Notes: a model not told the origin generated them from the sequence alone. 32,534 nt of DNA from Promethearchaeota archaeon (GCA_016839635.1 JAEOTV010000264.1:1-32534), one strand, 5' to 3'; shown: positions 1 to 8,204, numbered from the stretch's first letter. Translations and numbers: made by a program.

Positions 1-72
1 AGTTATATTTGTTATAAATATAACCACATTTTTTATACCGCATCTTTGATTTAACTTTTCATTTAACGGAAG

Positions 73-102
73 TTTACCGTAATCCAAGCTTACACCGGTA
101 AA
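73..102. repeat. Short inverted repeat upstream of the roadblock gene
   Basis: TTTACCG (73-79) and CGGTAAA (96-102) are perfect 7-bp arms around a 16-nt spacer. It is GC-richer than its surroundings and lies about 155 bases before the first gene. It could be an operator or the terminator of a gene outside the window. The rest of 1-257 is AT-rich and shows no gene. Confidence 0.25.
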
Positions 103-257
103 GATACGATTTGCTAATATAATATAAAGGTACAATGTATTTTAAATTTTTTTGTTTATTAGCAGAAGCTTAAGTTATTCTTAATAAATTTTCGTAGTTT
201 AAAAATCCCAATTAAAATTAAAGGATATCATTTCAATAAGAGAATTTAAGATTTAAA

Positions 258-1259
258 ATGCATCTAAAAGATAAAATTGGAATCCATTTAGACCAAATAA
301 AACAGCTTAAAGGTGTAGAAAACGCAGTTTTAACTCAACGAGATGGCAACCCTATACAATCTACGGGTGTTTGGTTTTCTAAAGATGAAATATTTAATGT
401 GAGTTCTGCAACTAGTGCAATCTTTAACGTAGGAATACATTTACACCCAAAAGATTTGAAATATATTCTGATAGAAGGAAAAAAAGCAAAAATTTTGATT
501 GCTCCATTAAATAGTCCCTTACACAGCTCATTAAATAAGGTTTTAGAATCACAGGGTATTTTAGATACAAATCATGAATTTTTTATAGCAATTACAGCGC
601 AACCAAATATAAATTTGGGAGGTATCTTCTTACAAACTAATGAATGCTTAAAAAAAATAAAAACTACTTTAATCACATCAGGTGAATCCTTTAAGCCTCC
701 TTTAATACAATTTAATAATCAGAAAATTCAAAGTATCATAGAAGGATTCAATGTTAAAGAAACTGAAGATTTTGATCTAAGATTGTCTTCCTTTTCATTA
801 AGTTTTTCAGAGACTATATCTCTGGAATTAAAAAAAGTCTTAAATAATATTTCAGTTACAATTCCAGACTTAAAGTATGCTTTTATAACTATTGAGGGTG
901 GTTTTATTGCTTCCAAAATTCTAAAAGAAGTTGACAATGATAATGAACAACTAGACAAGATTTCAGCAATGAGTTATTCTTTATTCCAAACTGCTAATAG
1001 GTGTGCTTGGTTATTAAAAAAAATGCAAGCAGAAAGAATTTTACTAGATTGTCAAAATTCATTTCAATTTATAGATGGATTAGGAAAAGCAATTTTTAGC
1101 ACAGAAATCGGGAAATTAAGGCAAAAATTAGGGTTAATCCGATTAATTCTTCCACAATTTTCAAAAAAAATTGATTCTCTTATTAAAAAAGCATCAGAAA
1201 TTCAAGATCATCGAACCTTTGACATAAAGAGAATGTTAGGAGAATTAGTAATAAAATAG
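258..1259 (+). CDS. Protein with two roadblock/LC7 domains
   Basis: This 333-residue soluble protein appears to hold two roadblock/LC7 folds. The first (about 1-133) has the typical start LKGVENAVLTQRDGNPIQST, followed by a Ser/Ala-rich helix and strands. The second (about 190-310) contains LKYAFITIEGGFIASKIL, then a long helix and QAERILLDCQNSF. Roadblock proteins bind small Ras-like GTPases and act as regulators or scaffolds, as MglB does for MglA and Ragulator does for Rag. Most archaeal roadblock proteins have one domain, so this resembles a covalent dimer. It is followed after 9 bases by an unknown gene and then by an MglA-like GTPase on the same strand. I infer that it is the cognate GTPase regulator. 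The fold is fairly sure for the first domain and less so for the second. The biological role is not known. Confidence 0.75.
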   Translation: MHLKDKIGIHLDQIKQLKGVENAVLTQRDGNPIQSTGVWFSKDEIFNVSSATSAIFNVGIHLHPKDLKYILIEGKKAKILIAPLNSPLHSSLNKVLESQGILDTNHEFFIAITAQPNINLGGIFLQTNECLKKIKTTLITSGESFKPPLIQFNNQKIQSIIEGFNVKETEDFDLRLSSFSLSFSETISLELKKVLNNISVTIPDLKYAFITIEGGFIASKILKEVDNDNEQLDKISAMSYSLFQTANRCAWLLKKMQAERILLDCQNSFQFIDGLGKAIFSTEIGKLRQKLGLIRLILPQFSKKIDSLIKKASEIQDHRTFDIKRMLGELVIK

Positions 1260-1268
1260 GAAGGTGAG

Positions 1269-2168
1269 ATGATGAATTTTTTTGAATTTTTAGATAGACT
1301 GAAACGTAATAATAATTCAATAATTTTGTATTGTCTGTTAAATAGAATTCCTATAATAGTTTTAGGGGAAGATCCAGATAAAATTGATGACTTTTTGATT
1401 GAACTTTCTGAGCTAGTTCATTTTCGAAAAGAATATGTATTCTATACTGATTTTGTATCAAGGGAAGATTATGAAAGTCTTATAACAAATGAAAATCTAG
1501 ATTACAATTATCAACGTGCACATGTTAGATGCCCATGTAACGTTTCATTCAAAGCTTTAAGTCAATTTGATAATCTTTATTCATGGCTTATTGGATTAAA
1601 GATACCTGAAAAAAAAGAAGAATTACTTTACATTAAAAAATTAATAAAAAAGAACACCAATAACTTACTTTATATTACAATTGCATCAAATACAATATTG
1701 ATAGAAATTGAAGGTGTTAATTCAAAATTAATTGACTTAACCCTTGAACAAAATATCTTTAAAAAAATCTCTCAAGATACTGAAAAATCGATAATTAAAA
1801 TGAAAAGAGTATTATCCGATAAAATAACAACAAATCAACTAGATAAAGATTTGCTAAAAACACTATTAGATTTTGACGTTGAAAAAAATGAACTAAAAAA
1901 AAATATTTTCAAGAGGGAAATTCAAAATTTTTATTCAGGATCAAAAAGAGCATTTTTTATTTTATCAAGATTGAACTTGTTGAATAATATTGGTATTCAG
2001 ACACGAGTTAGCAGTAAAACACTCCTAGAAACGATTGATTACGAAGACGCACCGATAGATAGAATATGTTCATTTATTAAGAAAGAGTGGGGAGATGATT
2101 ATTTAGATTTAATTGAAGATGGAAAAAAAGCTATTATGGGTGATAAAATAGTTTCACTTTGGGGTTAG
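1269..2168 (+). CDS. Unknown protein in the roadblock/GTPase operon
   Basis: I do not recognise this 299-residue protein. It starts at ATG after a strong Shine-Dalgarno stretch (GGAAGGTGAG) 9 bases behind the double-roadblock gene, and it ends right against the GTPase gene, so the three are surely cotranscribed. The N-terminal half (about 1-110) looks like a compact alpha/beta domain with the strand PIIVLG, a YTDF segment and a paired cysteine motif RCPCNV near residue 88. The middle (about 115-240) is lysine-rich and mostly helical. The C-terminus is an acidic/aromatic helical region. There is no P-loop, signal peptide or membrane segment. By position it could be an effector, exchange factor or activating protein for the downstream GTPase, but nothing in the sequence proves this. 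Confidence 0.7.
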   Translation: MMNFFEFLDRLKRNNNSIILYCLLNRIPIIVLGEDPDKIDDFLIELSELVHFRKEYVFYTDFVSREDYESLITNENLDYNYQRAHVRCPCNVSFKALSQFDNLYSWLIGLKIPEKKEELLYIKKLIKKNTNNLLYITIASNTILIEIEGVNSKLIDLTLEQNIFKKISQDTEKSIIKMKRVLSDKITTNQLDKDLLKTLLDFDVEKNELKKNIFKREIQNFYSGSKRAFFILSRLNLLNNIGIQTRVSSKTLLETIDYEDAPIDRICSFIKKEWGDDYLDLIEDGKKAIMGDKIVSLWG

Positions 2169-2176
2169 AAAAAAGT

Positions 2177-2770
2177 ATGATTTTTAATTATGAAAATAAA
2201 ACTTTACAGGTTAAGATAGTGTATTATGGTCCAGCAATGTCAGGGAAAACTACCTCGATTAAATCTCTTTTTTCTTATTTTAAAAAAGAACATTCAGTCA
2301 AGTCTATTGATAGTTCCGTCGGTCGTACATTATTTTTTGATTTTGGTGTGCTACAATTTAAAGGGATTGAATGGAGTTTAAAGTTTTTAATTTATTCCGC
2401 AACAGGTCAGGATTTTTATGCAAGCACACGCCCAGCAACCTTAAATGGTGTAGACGGATTAATTTTTGTTATGGATTCACAAATTGAATATTTAGAACAT
2501 AATATTAGATCTTGGAATGAATTAAAAACAATATTTGGATCTGAGTTTTATAAAATTCCTATCGTAATCTCATTGAATAAGTTTGATTTATTGGGGTTAA
2601 ACAATCCAGAAAAAAATGGTTTTTTATCCTATATAGATTTTGATAAGTTTAGACATATCACATTTAAAAAAACGATAGCAATAGAGGGAAAAGGCGTAAT
2701 GGATACTTTTAATGAATTAATTAAATTTCTTTTTCCACAATTGAAGATTAATCTTAGTGTTATTAATTAA
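2177..2770 (+). CDS. MglA-like small GTPase (Ras superfamily)
   Basis: This 197-residue GTPase is counted from the ATG at 2177. A TTG at 2159 would add six residues and overlap the previous gene. G1 is GPAMSGKT (18-25). Switch I has the MglA-like GRTLFFDF with the G2 threonine. G3 is SATGQ, where classical Ras has DxxGQ. It is followed by an MglA-type segment GVDGLIFVMDSQ. G4 is NKFD, and G5 is probably the IAIEGKGV segment. The pattern matches the MglA/Rag-Arf-like branch common in Asgard archaea. It lacks a C-terminal cysteine, so no lipid anchor is evident. It follows the double-roadblock gene and the unknown gene in one operon, which suggests a GTPase with its own regulator. Family assignment is firm; cellular function is inferred only. 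Confidence 0.9.
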   Translation: MIFNYENKTLQVKIVYYGPAMSGKTTSIKSLFSYFKKEHSVKSIDSSVGRTLFFDFGVLQFKGIEWSLKFLIYSATGQDFYASTRPATLNGVDGLIFVMDSQIEYLEHNIRSWNELKTIFGSEFYKIPIVISLNKFDLLGLNNPEKNGFLSYIDFDKFRHITFKKTIAIEGKGVMDTFNELIKFLFPQLKINLSVIN

Positions 2771-2778
2771 ATCTTATT

Positions 2779-3000
2779 TTAATTTTTATTTTCAACCTTT
2801 ATATACATATTTTTTGATACTCTTCTTATAAAGCCATGTAGATAGAATTGTTTAAGTAAATTTCTCACTTTGCGTACTTCTGAGGCATCAATACCTAAAA
2901 CACTCATTAATTGAAAAATTGAAAATTGGTTTGGTAAATTATCCTTTATATTATTATATAAGCCCGTTTTTAATTCACATAATTTTTTGTTATAAATTAT
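2779..3000 (-). pseudogene. Small winged-helix ORF or remnant without a normal start
   Basis: The minus strand is open for 73 codons from 3000 to the stop at 2779-2781. Its translation resembles a winged helix: a helix with SIFQLMSVLGIDASEVRKV, a recognition-like helix RNLLKQFYLHGFI and a wing RRVSKNMYIKVE. There is no ATG, GTG or TTG before the internal ATG at 2905-2907, which would leave only 42 residues and remove the first helix. A TATA-like stretch lies at about 3023-3040. It may be a decayed regulator, or a gene with a rare start or a sequencing error. The rest of 3001-3267 holds only short broken frames. Confidence 0.35.
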
Positions 3001-3267
3001 TCAAGCAAAATGAAGAAAGCTTTTTATATTTTATTTAAATTACTGAAAACTTATTAGGTGGAGTTTAGGTTTTTATAATCCTCAAAGTAACTATAAATTA
3101 TCATTCCTACTTATTGTAGATCATCCTTGTCTAGTTTTTTTCATCGAATATTTACAACCCTCTTTAACTCCATATATTCTTCATATGAATTATTTACATT
3201 TTTATTTTATTAAGAAAACATGAATTAGTGATAAATTGTAATATGATCTCAATGAATAGTATTATAT

Positions 3268-3954
3268 CTATAATTCTCGAAATTCTTTAAAACTATCTCC
3301 AATTGGAGCTTCTCCATCACCGTAAATCTGATACAAGCCTGTTCTTCTTGCGCATTCAGAGAAGCTACGATAAACATTTCTTCTTTGCTCATATAAAGCA
3401 CAAGTTTTGTAAATTATAGGATTCCAAATATATAATTCATGATCTGGTTCAAACCATAGTTTTTCATCTTTTAATACTTGTTTAAAATCCTCTTCTCCTA
3501 TAACCTCTGAAAGATCTTGTTTATTTATCATGATAATAAGAGGAATTTCTTTAATCAATTTACCTCTGGTGACATTTTTTAGTTCTTTTAAAGATTCTAT
3601 ATTATCTTCAAAGAAGTGAGTTTGAGAATCAACGGTAAATATAACACCATCTGTTCCCTTGAATATCTTCTTTCTTAAAGGTGAAAATCTTCTTTGCCCT
3701 GCAACAGTGTATACGTGATAAAAAACTTTCCCGCGACTTTTTTGTTTTGTCGATTGAAAGATTCCCCTATCAAAATACAATGTTGATCCAGATGCCATTG
3801 ATATTTTAGTTAAATTTCCTGTTGGTTCAATATCTTTTTCATTTTCCTTAGTAAATCTATAAAGTGTATCTACAATTGTTGTTTTTCCTGATCCCGCCAT
3901 CCCCCAATATAAGATTTTTATATATACCTTATGATCTGCTGTAAATCGTACCAT
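3268..3954 (-). CDS. Second MglA-like small GTPase
   Basis: This 228-residue GTPase has G1 GMAGSGKT (18-25), a switch I segment SGSTLYFDRG with the G2 threonine, G3 TVAGQRRF, then the MglA-type FKGTDGVIFTVDSQ, G4 NKQD and a likely G5 at KTCAL. Unlike the first GTPase of the window it has about 25 extra residues after the G domain, ending in a charged, aromatic tail. It belongs to the MglA/Arf-like branch of small GTPases, which switch between GTP and GDP states to control polarity, trafficking or motility. It is transcribed alone, with its tail facing the roadblock operon across 500 bases, and no roadblock gene is joined to it. It may share the double-roadblock protein as regulator, which is inference. 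There is no lipidation motif. Confidence 0.9.
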   Translation of the reverse strand: MVRFTADHKVYIKILYWGMAGSGKTTIVDTLYRFTKENEKDIEPTGNLTKISMASGSTLYFDRGIFQSTKQKSRGKVFYHVYTVAGQRRFSPLRKKIFKGTDGVIFTVDSQTHFFEDNIESLKELKNVTRGKLIKEIPLIIMINKQDLSEVIGEEDFKQVLKDEKLWFEPDHELYIWNPIIYKTCALYEQRRNVYRSFSECARRTGLYQIYGDGEAPIGDSFKEFREL

Positions 3955-4182
3955 TAAGAATCTTCCCTTAATTATTAAATTTTAAAGTAAAAAAAATCGT
4001 TCCTTTGAATATATTTCGTGAAGAATTTAAATAACAAAATATTCTATTAATTTTTATTAAAATATATTAATAGGTATTATTATAATTTAGTATTTATAAT
4101 TCCTTTGTGATATTTTTACTTTTTGTCTAAACAACACATGATAAAGAGAAAACTCTGAATTTTTTTAAAACCAAAAGATTTT

Positions 4183-4425
4183 TCATTCAAATTCAATATA
4201 AGTTTTACCAAGCCTAATTTTATAATTGCACCATAAAATTAATTTACTATACATATCTCCAATATGGCCTTCCCTAATAATTAAATTTATAACATCTGAG
4301 TACATGAGTCTTCTTCTCCCTCTTATTTTTTTCTTAAGTGTTTCTATGATATTTTCTAAAATTTGGCAATTACTTGTTGAGAGATTTTTTATTTTATCTA
4401 GATTATCAGATGTTTGGTTCATCAA
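4183..4425 (-). CDS. Small basic protein, possibly RHH/antitoxin-like
   Basis: This 80-residue ORF is favoured over an overlapping plus-strand frame because its translation is hydrophilic and has a plausible fold. The segment ETLKKKIRGRRRLMYSDVIN, followed by LIIREG, resembles the second half of ribbon-helix-helix or VapB-like proteins, where an Arg-rich turn leads into a YSDVI helix. No partner toxin is visible. The match is weak, and it could be a non-coding frame in AT-rich sequence. Confidence 0.35.
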   Translation of the reverse strand: MMNQTSDNLDKIKNLSTSNCQILENIIETLKKKIRGRRRLMYSDVINLIIREGHIGDMYSKLILWCNYKIRLGKTYIEFE

Positions 4426-4656
4426 AATTCACTTTATAAAGTACTAGTTTTTGTATTTTAAATTCATGTATTAAACTAATATAGCTCTGAATTGAACCTT
4501 ATAAATTACCAGTTTTTTACTTTTAATCTTCCCTCTCTTTCTCTCAATAATTTTGTTTTATTTCATAGAAATGAGATTCTCGTTAGATGTATCGTTATTC
4601 TCCAAAATCAATAAAATATTGGTTAAAGATTTTAAGTTTAAAATTAACGCATAAAA

Positions 4657-5679
4657 GTGATAAAAATTAATTCAATTAAAAGTTATGAAGAAGCGACCGA
4701 TAAATGCCCTGAATGTGAAGGAAAAATAGTCGTAAATAGCTTTGAAAAAATCTGTAAGGAATGTGGGTTAGTGATAAATAATTTTTTTAGAGAATCTGCT
4801 TTTATTTTCAATGATTTAAAAATTAAAAATAGCTTAAACAAACAATACGTCGCCTTGGGTGAAAGGACCGACTTTATTGGAGGGCTAGGGTCATTTATTG
4901 ATTATGAAAAATCCAAATATTTAAAAGATAAAAATGGAAAACTATTACCTCCAGATGACCAGAAGCTGTTTAGGAGATTAAAAAAAAATTACGCTCAGTT
5001 TTTGCGGATTAAAAATCATGAAACAGAATATAGAGTCTTTAATATTTTAAATAAAATTACTTTATATCTCAATCTTAATAAAAATATTCGAAATAATGCT
5101 GCCTATTACTATAAAAAAATAATAAAATCTGAAGAAAAGGTGATTAATAATATTTCACTTATTGCATTTTGCATTTTTTTTGCGGCAAGAAAAGAGTTCC
5201 ATAATGCTCCCATTACAATTAATGAAATTTCAAAAGCTTTTCAAAATTTCGGGCACCGAGTAAATCCTAGGTTAATTTTAAGGGATGGAATAAAATATAA
5301 ATGTCATTTAAATGATGATACAAAACCTCATAAAAGTGAAGATTATCTCATAAGATTAATAGATGAAGTAATAAAACATAAAGCTCTAAAAGAAAGACTA
5401 ATGAAAAAAGAAGTCTTATGGTCTGTAAATGAATTTCAAAATAAATTAATAAGGAAATGTCGTGAAATTTTAGATGGATTACCCTTATGGCAGAGAGGTG
5501 GAAGAAATCCCTTTATTTTAACTGGAGCGATAATATATTTAGCCGATAAGTTATTAGCTAAAGATTTGAATCAAAAAGCAATTCTTACACAGAAAATCAT
5601 TTCTGAAGCTACTAGGATTGCGGAATATTCTATAAGAGACCACTACGTAAATCTTTTGAAACCAATGTTTATGAATTAA
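4657..5679 (+). CDS. Divergent TFB paralogue (TFIIB-like initiation factor)
   Basis: This 340-residue protein from a GTG start has TFB architecture. It has an N-terminal zinc ribbon with C17, C20, C33 and C36, a short linker with LGERTDF where standard TFB has the B-finger/B-linker, then two cyclin-like repeats at about 110-205 and 225-335. TFB joins TBP at the TATA/BRE and recruits RNA polymerase. Compared with the standard TFB also in this window (minus strand, 28324-29211), the linker is longer and lacks the usual RTGSP block, and the second repeat is divergent. It therefore looks like an alternative factor with its own promoter set. Neighbours are unrelated small regulators and a tRNA. 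Confidence 0.85.
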   Translation: MIKINSIKSYEEATDKCPECEGKIVVNSFEKICKECGLVINNFFRESAFIFNDLKIKNSLNKQYVALGERTDFIGGLGSFIDYEKSKYLKDKNGKLLPPDDQKLFRRLKKNYAQFLRIKNHETEYRVFNILNKITLYLNLNKNIRNNAAYYYKKIIKSEEKVINNISLIAFCIFFAARKEFHNAPITINEISKAFQNFGHRVNPRLILRDGIKYKCHLNDDTKPHKSEDYLIRLIDEVIKHKALKERLMKKEVLWSVNEFQNKLIRKCREILDGLPLWQRGGRNPFILTGAIIYLADKLLAKDLNQKAILTQKIISEATRIAEYSIRDHYVNLLKPMFMN

Positions 5680-5680
5680 T

Positions 5681-5699
5681 TGATTTTCTAAAAAAATCA
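5681..5699 (+). terminator. Candidate hairpin after the TFB paralogue
   Basis: TGATTTT (5681-5687) and AAAATCA (5693-5699) form a perfect 7-bp stem with a CTAAA loop two bases after the stop codon. A T-run follows at about 5721-5727. Archaeal terminators often need only the T-run, so the hairpin itself may be incidental. Confidence 0.3.
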
Positions 5700-5850
5700 T
5701 TGAAATTCAGATCATTCTGTCCTTTTTTTCACTAGCAATGTAGTAATATATCACTAACGTAAAAAATGATTTTAGAATGTATTAAATTTTTTAAACTATA
5801 CAAATTTAATATTAATGCCGTTATAGAATAAATTAAATTACACATTTTCT

Positions 5851-5962
5851 GCTTCTGTAGTGTAGTACGGTCAAACTATTACAGTTTTCATTAAACCGTG
5901 ATTAGGATTACGCATACGAGGCTCTCACCCTCGGGACCCGGGTTCGAATCCCGGCAGAAGCA
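5851..5962 (+). tRNA. tRNA-Glu (CTC) with a probable D-arm intron
   Basis: The acceptor stem is GCTTCTG (5851-5857) with CAGAAGC (5955-5961), and the discriminator is A at 5962. The anticodon stem CGAGG/CCTCG (5917-5921, 5929-5933) encloses CTCTCAC with anticodon CTC at 5924-5926. The T arm is CCGGG-TTCGAAT-CCCGG. No CCA is encoded. The whole is 112 bases, about 31 too long, and all the excess lies in the D arm. ACGGT (5867-5871) pairs with ACCGT (5895-5899), as expected of a bulge-helix-bulge joining exon and intron. Removing roughly 5872-5902 leaves a Glu-like D loop reading ACGGTTAGG. Exact splice points are uncertain. A TATA-like TTATAGAATA lies at 5821-5830. Confidence 0.85.
5872..5902 (+). 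other. Probable archaeal tRNA intron in the D arm
   Basis: About 31 bases interrupt the D loop of tRNA-Glu. The flanking ACGGT pairs with ACCGT inside the 3' part of the insert, and AAACT/AGTTT form an inner hairpin. This fits an intron cut by the archaeal splicing endonuclease, although the bulge-helix-bulge is not perfect and the ends may be off by a few bases. Confidence 0.55.
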
Positions 5963-5995
5963 TCAATTTATTAGGATTAAAGCTAGTTCTAGTAA

Positions 5996-6373
5996 TTAGT
6001 CTTCTTTTCTGAATGGAATGTTATTAAGAATTTCAAGACAATTAGATAAAATTCTAGTATAATTTTCAATTATCTGTAATTGAGTTTCATTTCTCAATTT
6101 TTTAGTAATTATTTCGATTTTTTCAAATAAAACTTTCTGTAATGAAAAAAATAACTCTTTCTTTCTAATATGAGAGGCTTTTTCTTGTTCCTCTTGATAT
6201 ATCTCCTTTTTTTCAACTGGCTTTTCTTTACAAGAAATATCCTTAACAATCTTAACATTCCTGTTGCATGTTGGACAAAAAATATTTCCACCTTTGTTTC
6301 TAAAAATCGGATTATTACAAACTGGGCAAGCCATATTTAGCATAGTATTTCCAGATCTAAGAAGATCTGCCAT
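5996..6373 (-). CDS. UPF0148 / Auto_anti-p27 family zinc-ribbon protein
   Basis: This 125-residue protein begins with the family block LLRSGNTML and a zinc ribbon with C16, C19, C33 and C36. A charged linker follows, then a helical C-terminus that may form a coiled coil (about 75-120). It matches archaeal UPF0148, related to human Sjogren syndrome/scleroderma autoantigen 1. The function in archaea is not established. It lies downstream of rps17e on the same strand across 90-odd bases and may be cotranscribed. Family call is confident. Confidence 0.8.
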   Translation of the reverse strand: MADLLRSGNTMLNMACPVCNNPIFRNKGGNIFCPTCNRNVKIVKDISCKEKPVEKKEIYQEEQEKASHIRKKELFFSLQKVLFEKIEIITKKLRNETQLQIIENYTRILSNCLEILNNIPFRKED

Positions 6374-6462
6374 TTTTTTGATATTGTCGTTTATTTTAAT
6401 CCCTATTTTATATTAATATTTCCAACTTGAATTATAAAACGAAGTAATTTATTTTATATTTT

Positions 6463-6657
6463 TTATTCATTTTCTCGAATTTTTAATAAATTTACGATAT
6501 ACCCTGAGATTCTATTTCTTAGGTGTTTTGAATCTACTTCAAGATATTTATCTAATAATCTCTTATTTAATTCAAAATCTGTTGTAAACACATCTGGATA
6601 TTTGTTTATTAATTCTTTCGAGACTTTTTTAATTAAAACAGTTCTTACTTTACCCAT
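6463..6657 (-). CDS. rps17e: Ribosomal protein S17e (eS17)
   Basis: This small-subunit protein is found only in archaea and eukaryotes. The start is set at the ATG at 6657, giving MGKVRTVLIKKV, which is the usual family start and 64 residues. An upstream ATG at 6672 would add MDVIE. The core KYPDVFTTDFELNK and the end LRNRISGYIVNLLK are typical eS17 signatures. It is followed by the UPF0148 gene on the same strand. Length matches the archaeal form, which lacks the long eukaryotic tail. Confidence 0.9.
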   Translation of the reverse strand: MGKVRTVLIKKVSKELINKYPDVFTTDFELNKRLLDKYLEVDSKHLRNRISGYIVNLLKIRENE

Positions 6658-6764
6658 CTCAATTACGTCCATTAATCTTTTCTTATTTTGAAATTAAATA
6701 TTTGGTAAAATAAAATTTTTTTGAATTATTTGAGTTTTTATAGATTAAGCTAGAAAAGTAAGGT

Positions 6765-7988
6765 GTGAAGAAAAAATATATAATTATACTTCCAATTTTA
6801 ATACTAGTACAAGTATTAAGCGTAATCAATTTTGTGAATGCTTTTAGTTATAACCTAATTATTTTTAATACAAACCAAACTGAATATTATATTGATGATT
6901 CCATTATAATAAATGCATTTTGGGAGTTAAATTATAATGATAATAACGAAATTGCTTATATCCAAATTCATATAATAGATCAATTTGATACATATGTTTG
7001 GAATTCTTCAAAATACGATCAAATTGGAACCTATGAGAATAATTGGACGGTAGATATTGAAGATTTTAATTTAAATATAGAAAATTCATCATACAATCTC
7101 TATATAAAGTTTTTTGTCTTTTATTTTCACATAGATACTGCAAGTACCATGTGTAATTATCTTGAAACTATAGAAATTAGAGTACTAAAAAGAAATAGCT
7201 TATGTGAGTTAATTGGATATAAAGATCGGATAAAATTGGGTGAAAATTTATCTCTGGAGGCTAAATTTTGTGATGCTGTCTCTGGTGTTAATCAATATAT
7301 AACTAATCAATCCATAAATTTTATGATATTATATAATGATTTAATAACACACAAATGCAATTACACCACAAATATGTTAGGTGCAATTAACATTCAGCTG
7401 TTCTCACCCACCCATTTAAAGCTTGGGCAAAATTATCTAATATTTTCGATTACAAAAGACAATTTATATAATGATTCCAAATTCATTTATGAAATAATCG
7501 TAGAAAAAAATAATCCAATTATTGATATTCTTAATTTTAATGATATTTTAGATGAAAGTGAAGATTTAGAATTAAAATTATATTGCTATTATTACCTTAA
7601 TCAATCAGAAAATCCATTAGCAAATTTTAGGTTATTAGTAAAAATTTTTGACAACGAGTCTTTAACTTTTATCAAAGAATATGAAACAGATAATTCTGGA
7701 GTATTAGAAATTTCAATTTCTCAAGATTCTTTTAATTATAACCAAATAAATCAAGATTTTATTATAAATATCATCTTAAATGAGACTAATTATCTAGATA
7801 ACAAAACTTTAACCTTAAATCTTAATTTAAATCAAGTTAATTATTCAGAAATACTAAAATCCATTCAAATAAAAATTTTTTCTTTTACATCAGTTCTAAT
7901 TCTAATTTCAATATTTTTATCATACATAATTATTAATAAAAAAAGTAAAAATGAGAAATTAATTACAGACTTGATTATAAGATATTAG
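6765..7988 (+). CDS. Secreted or surface protein with a C-terminal membrane anchor
   Basis: This 407-residue protein starts at GTG just behind an AGGTG motif. Residues 2-4 are lysines, followed by a hydrophobic stretch to about residue 26, which is a good Sec signal peptide. The bulk is rich in Asn, Tyr and beta-strand patterns and looks like three or four Ig-like or beta-sandwich domains of about 90-100 residues. Many NxS/T sequons suggest glycosylation. A single transmembrane helix lies at about 365-388 with a basic KKSKNEK stop, so the protein faces outwards and keeps a short cytoplasmic tail. No catalytic motif is seen. The substrate or partner is unknown. It stands alone between rps17e (divergent) and orc1. 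Confidence 0.7.
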   Translation: MKKKYIIILPILILVQVLSVINFVNAFSYNLIIFNTNQTEYYIDDSIIINAFWELNYNDNNEIAYIQIHIIDQFDTYVWNSSKYDQIGTYENNWTVDIEDFNLNIENSSYNLYIKFFVFYFHIDTASTMCNYLETIEIRVLKRNSLCELIGYKDRIKLGENLSLEAKFCDAVSGVNQYITNQSINFMILYNDLITHKCNYTTNMLGAINIQLFSPTHLKLGQNYLIFSITKDNLYNDSKFIYEIIVEKNNPIIDILNFNDILDESEDLELKLYCYYYLNQSENPLANFRLLVKIFDNESLTFIKEYETDNSGVLEISISQDSFNYNQINQDFIINIILNETNYLDNKTLTLNLNLNQVNYSEILKSIQIKIFSFTSVLILISIFLSYIIINKKSKNEKLITDLIIRY

Positions 7989-8115
7989 GGTAAAGAAGGA
8001 AACATTAAGTAAATTCAAGGAATTTATATAGAAGTCATAATATTAAATTAAATTTTATTTTAAACCTATATCACCTGAAATAAATTCATTGGGGGCCTAA
8101 ATTCAAATCAGATTT

Positions 8116-8133
8116 AAACAGATTCTGTTTTTT
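8116..8133 (+). terminator. Hairpin with T-run upstream of orc1
   Basis: AAACAG (8116-8121) and CTGTTT (8125-8130) pair perfectly around ATT and run into a T-tract to 8133. TTCTG/CAGAA across 8123-8138 can form an alternative stem. It could end the upstream surface-protein transcript or be part of an origin region beside orc1. No clear ORB element is readable in 7989-8248. Confidence 0.3.
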
Positions 8134-8204
8134 CCAGAAGGTTTAGATATTTTCTATATAAAATATTAAGAAATTAGTGTTAAAAAATTATTACTCTGTA
8201 CTTT

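Noticed and set aside
728..958. Minus-strand 76-residue frame inside the double-roadblock gene
   Set aside because: It is antisense to a well-supported gene and has no motif or start signal.
4226..4447. Plus-strand 73-residue hydrophobic frame opposite the small basic ORF
   Set aside because: It overlaps a minus-strand frame that looks more like a folded protein, and its content is low-complexity Ile/Leu/Phe, typical of chance frames in AT-rich DNA.
6109..6291. Minus-strand 60-residue frame inside the UPF0148 gene
   Set aside because: It is an alternate frame of the zinc-ribbon gene and contains no family pattern.
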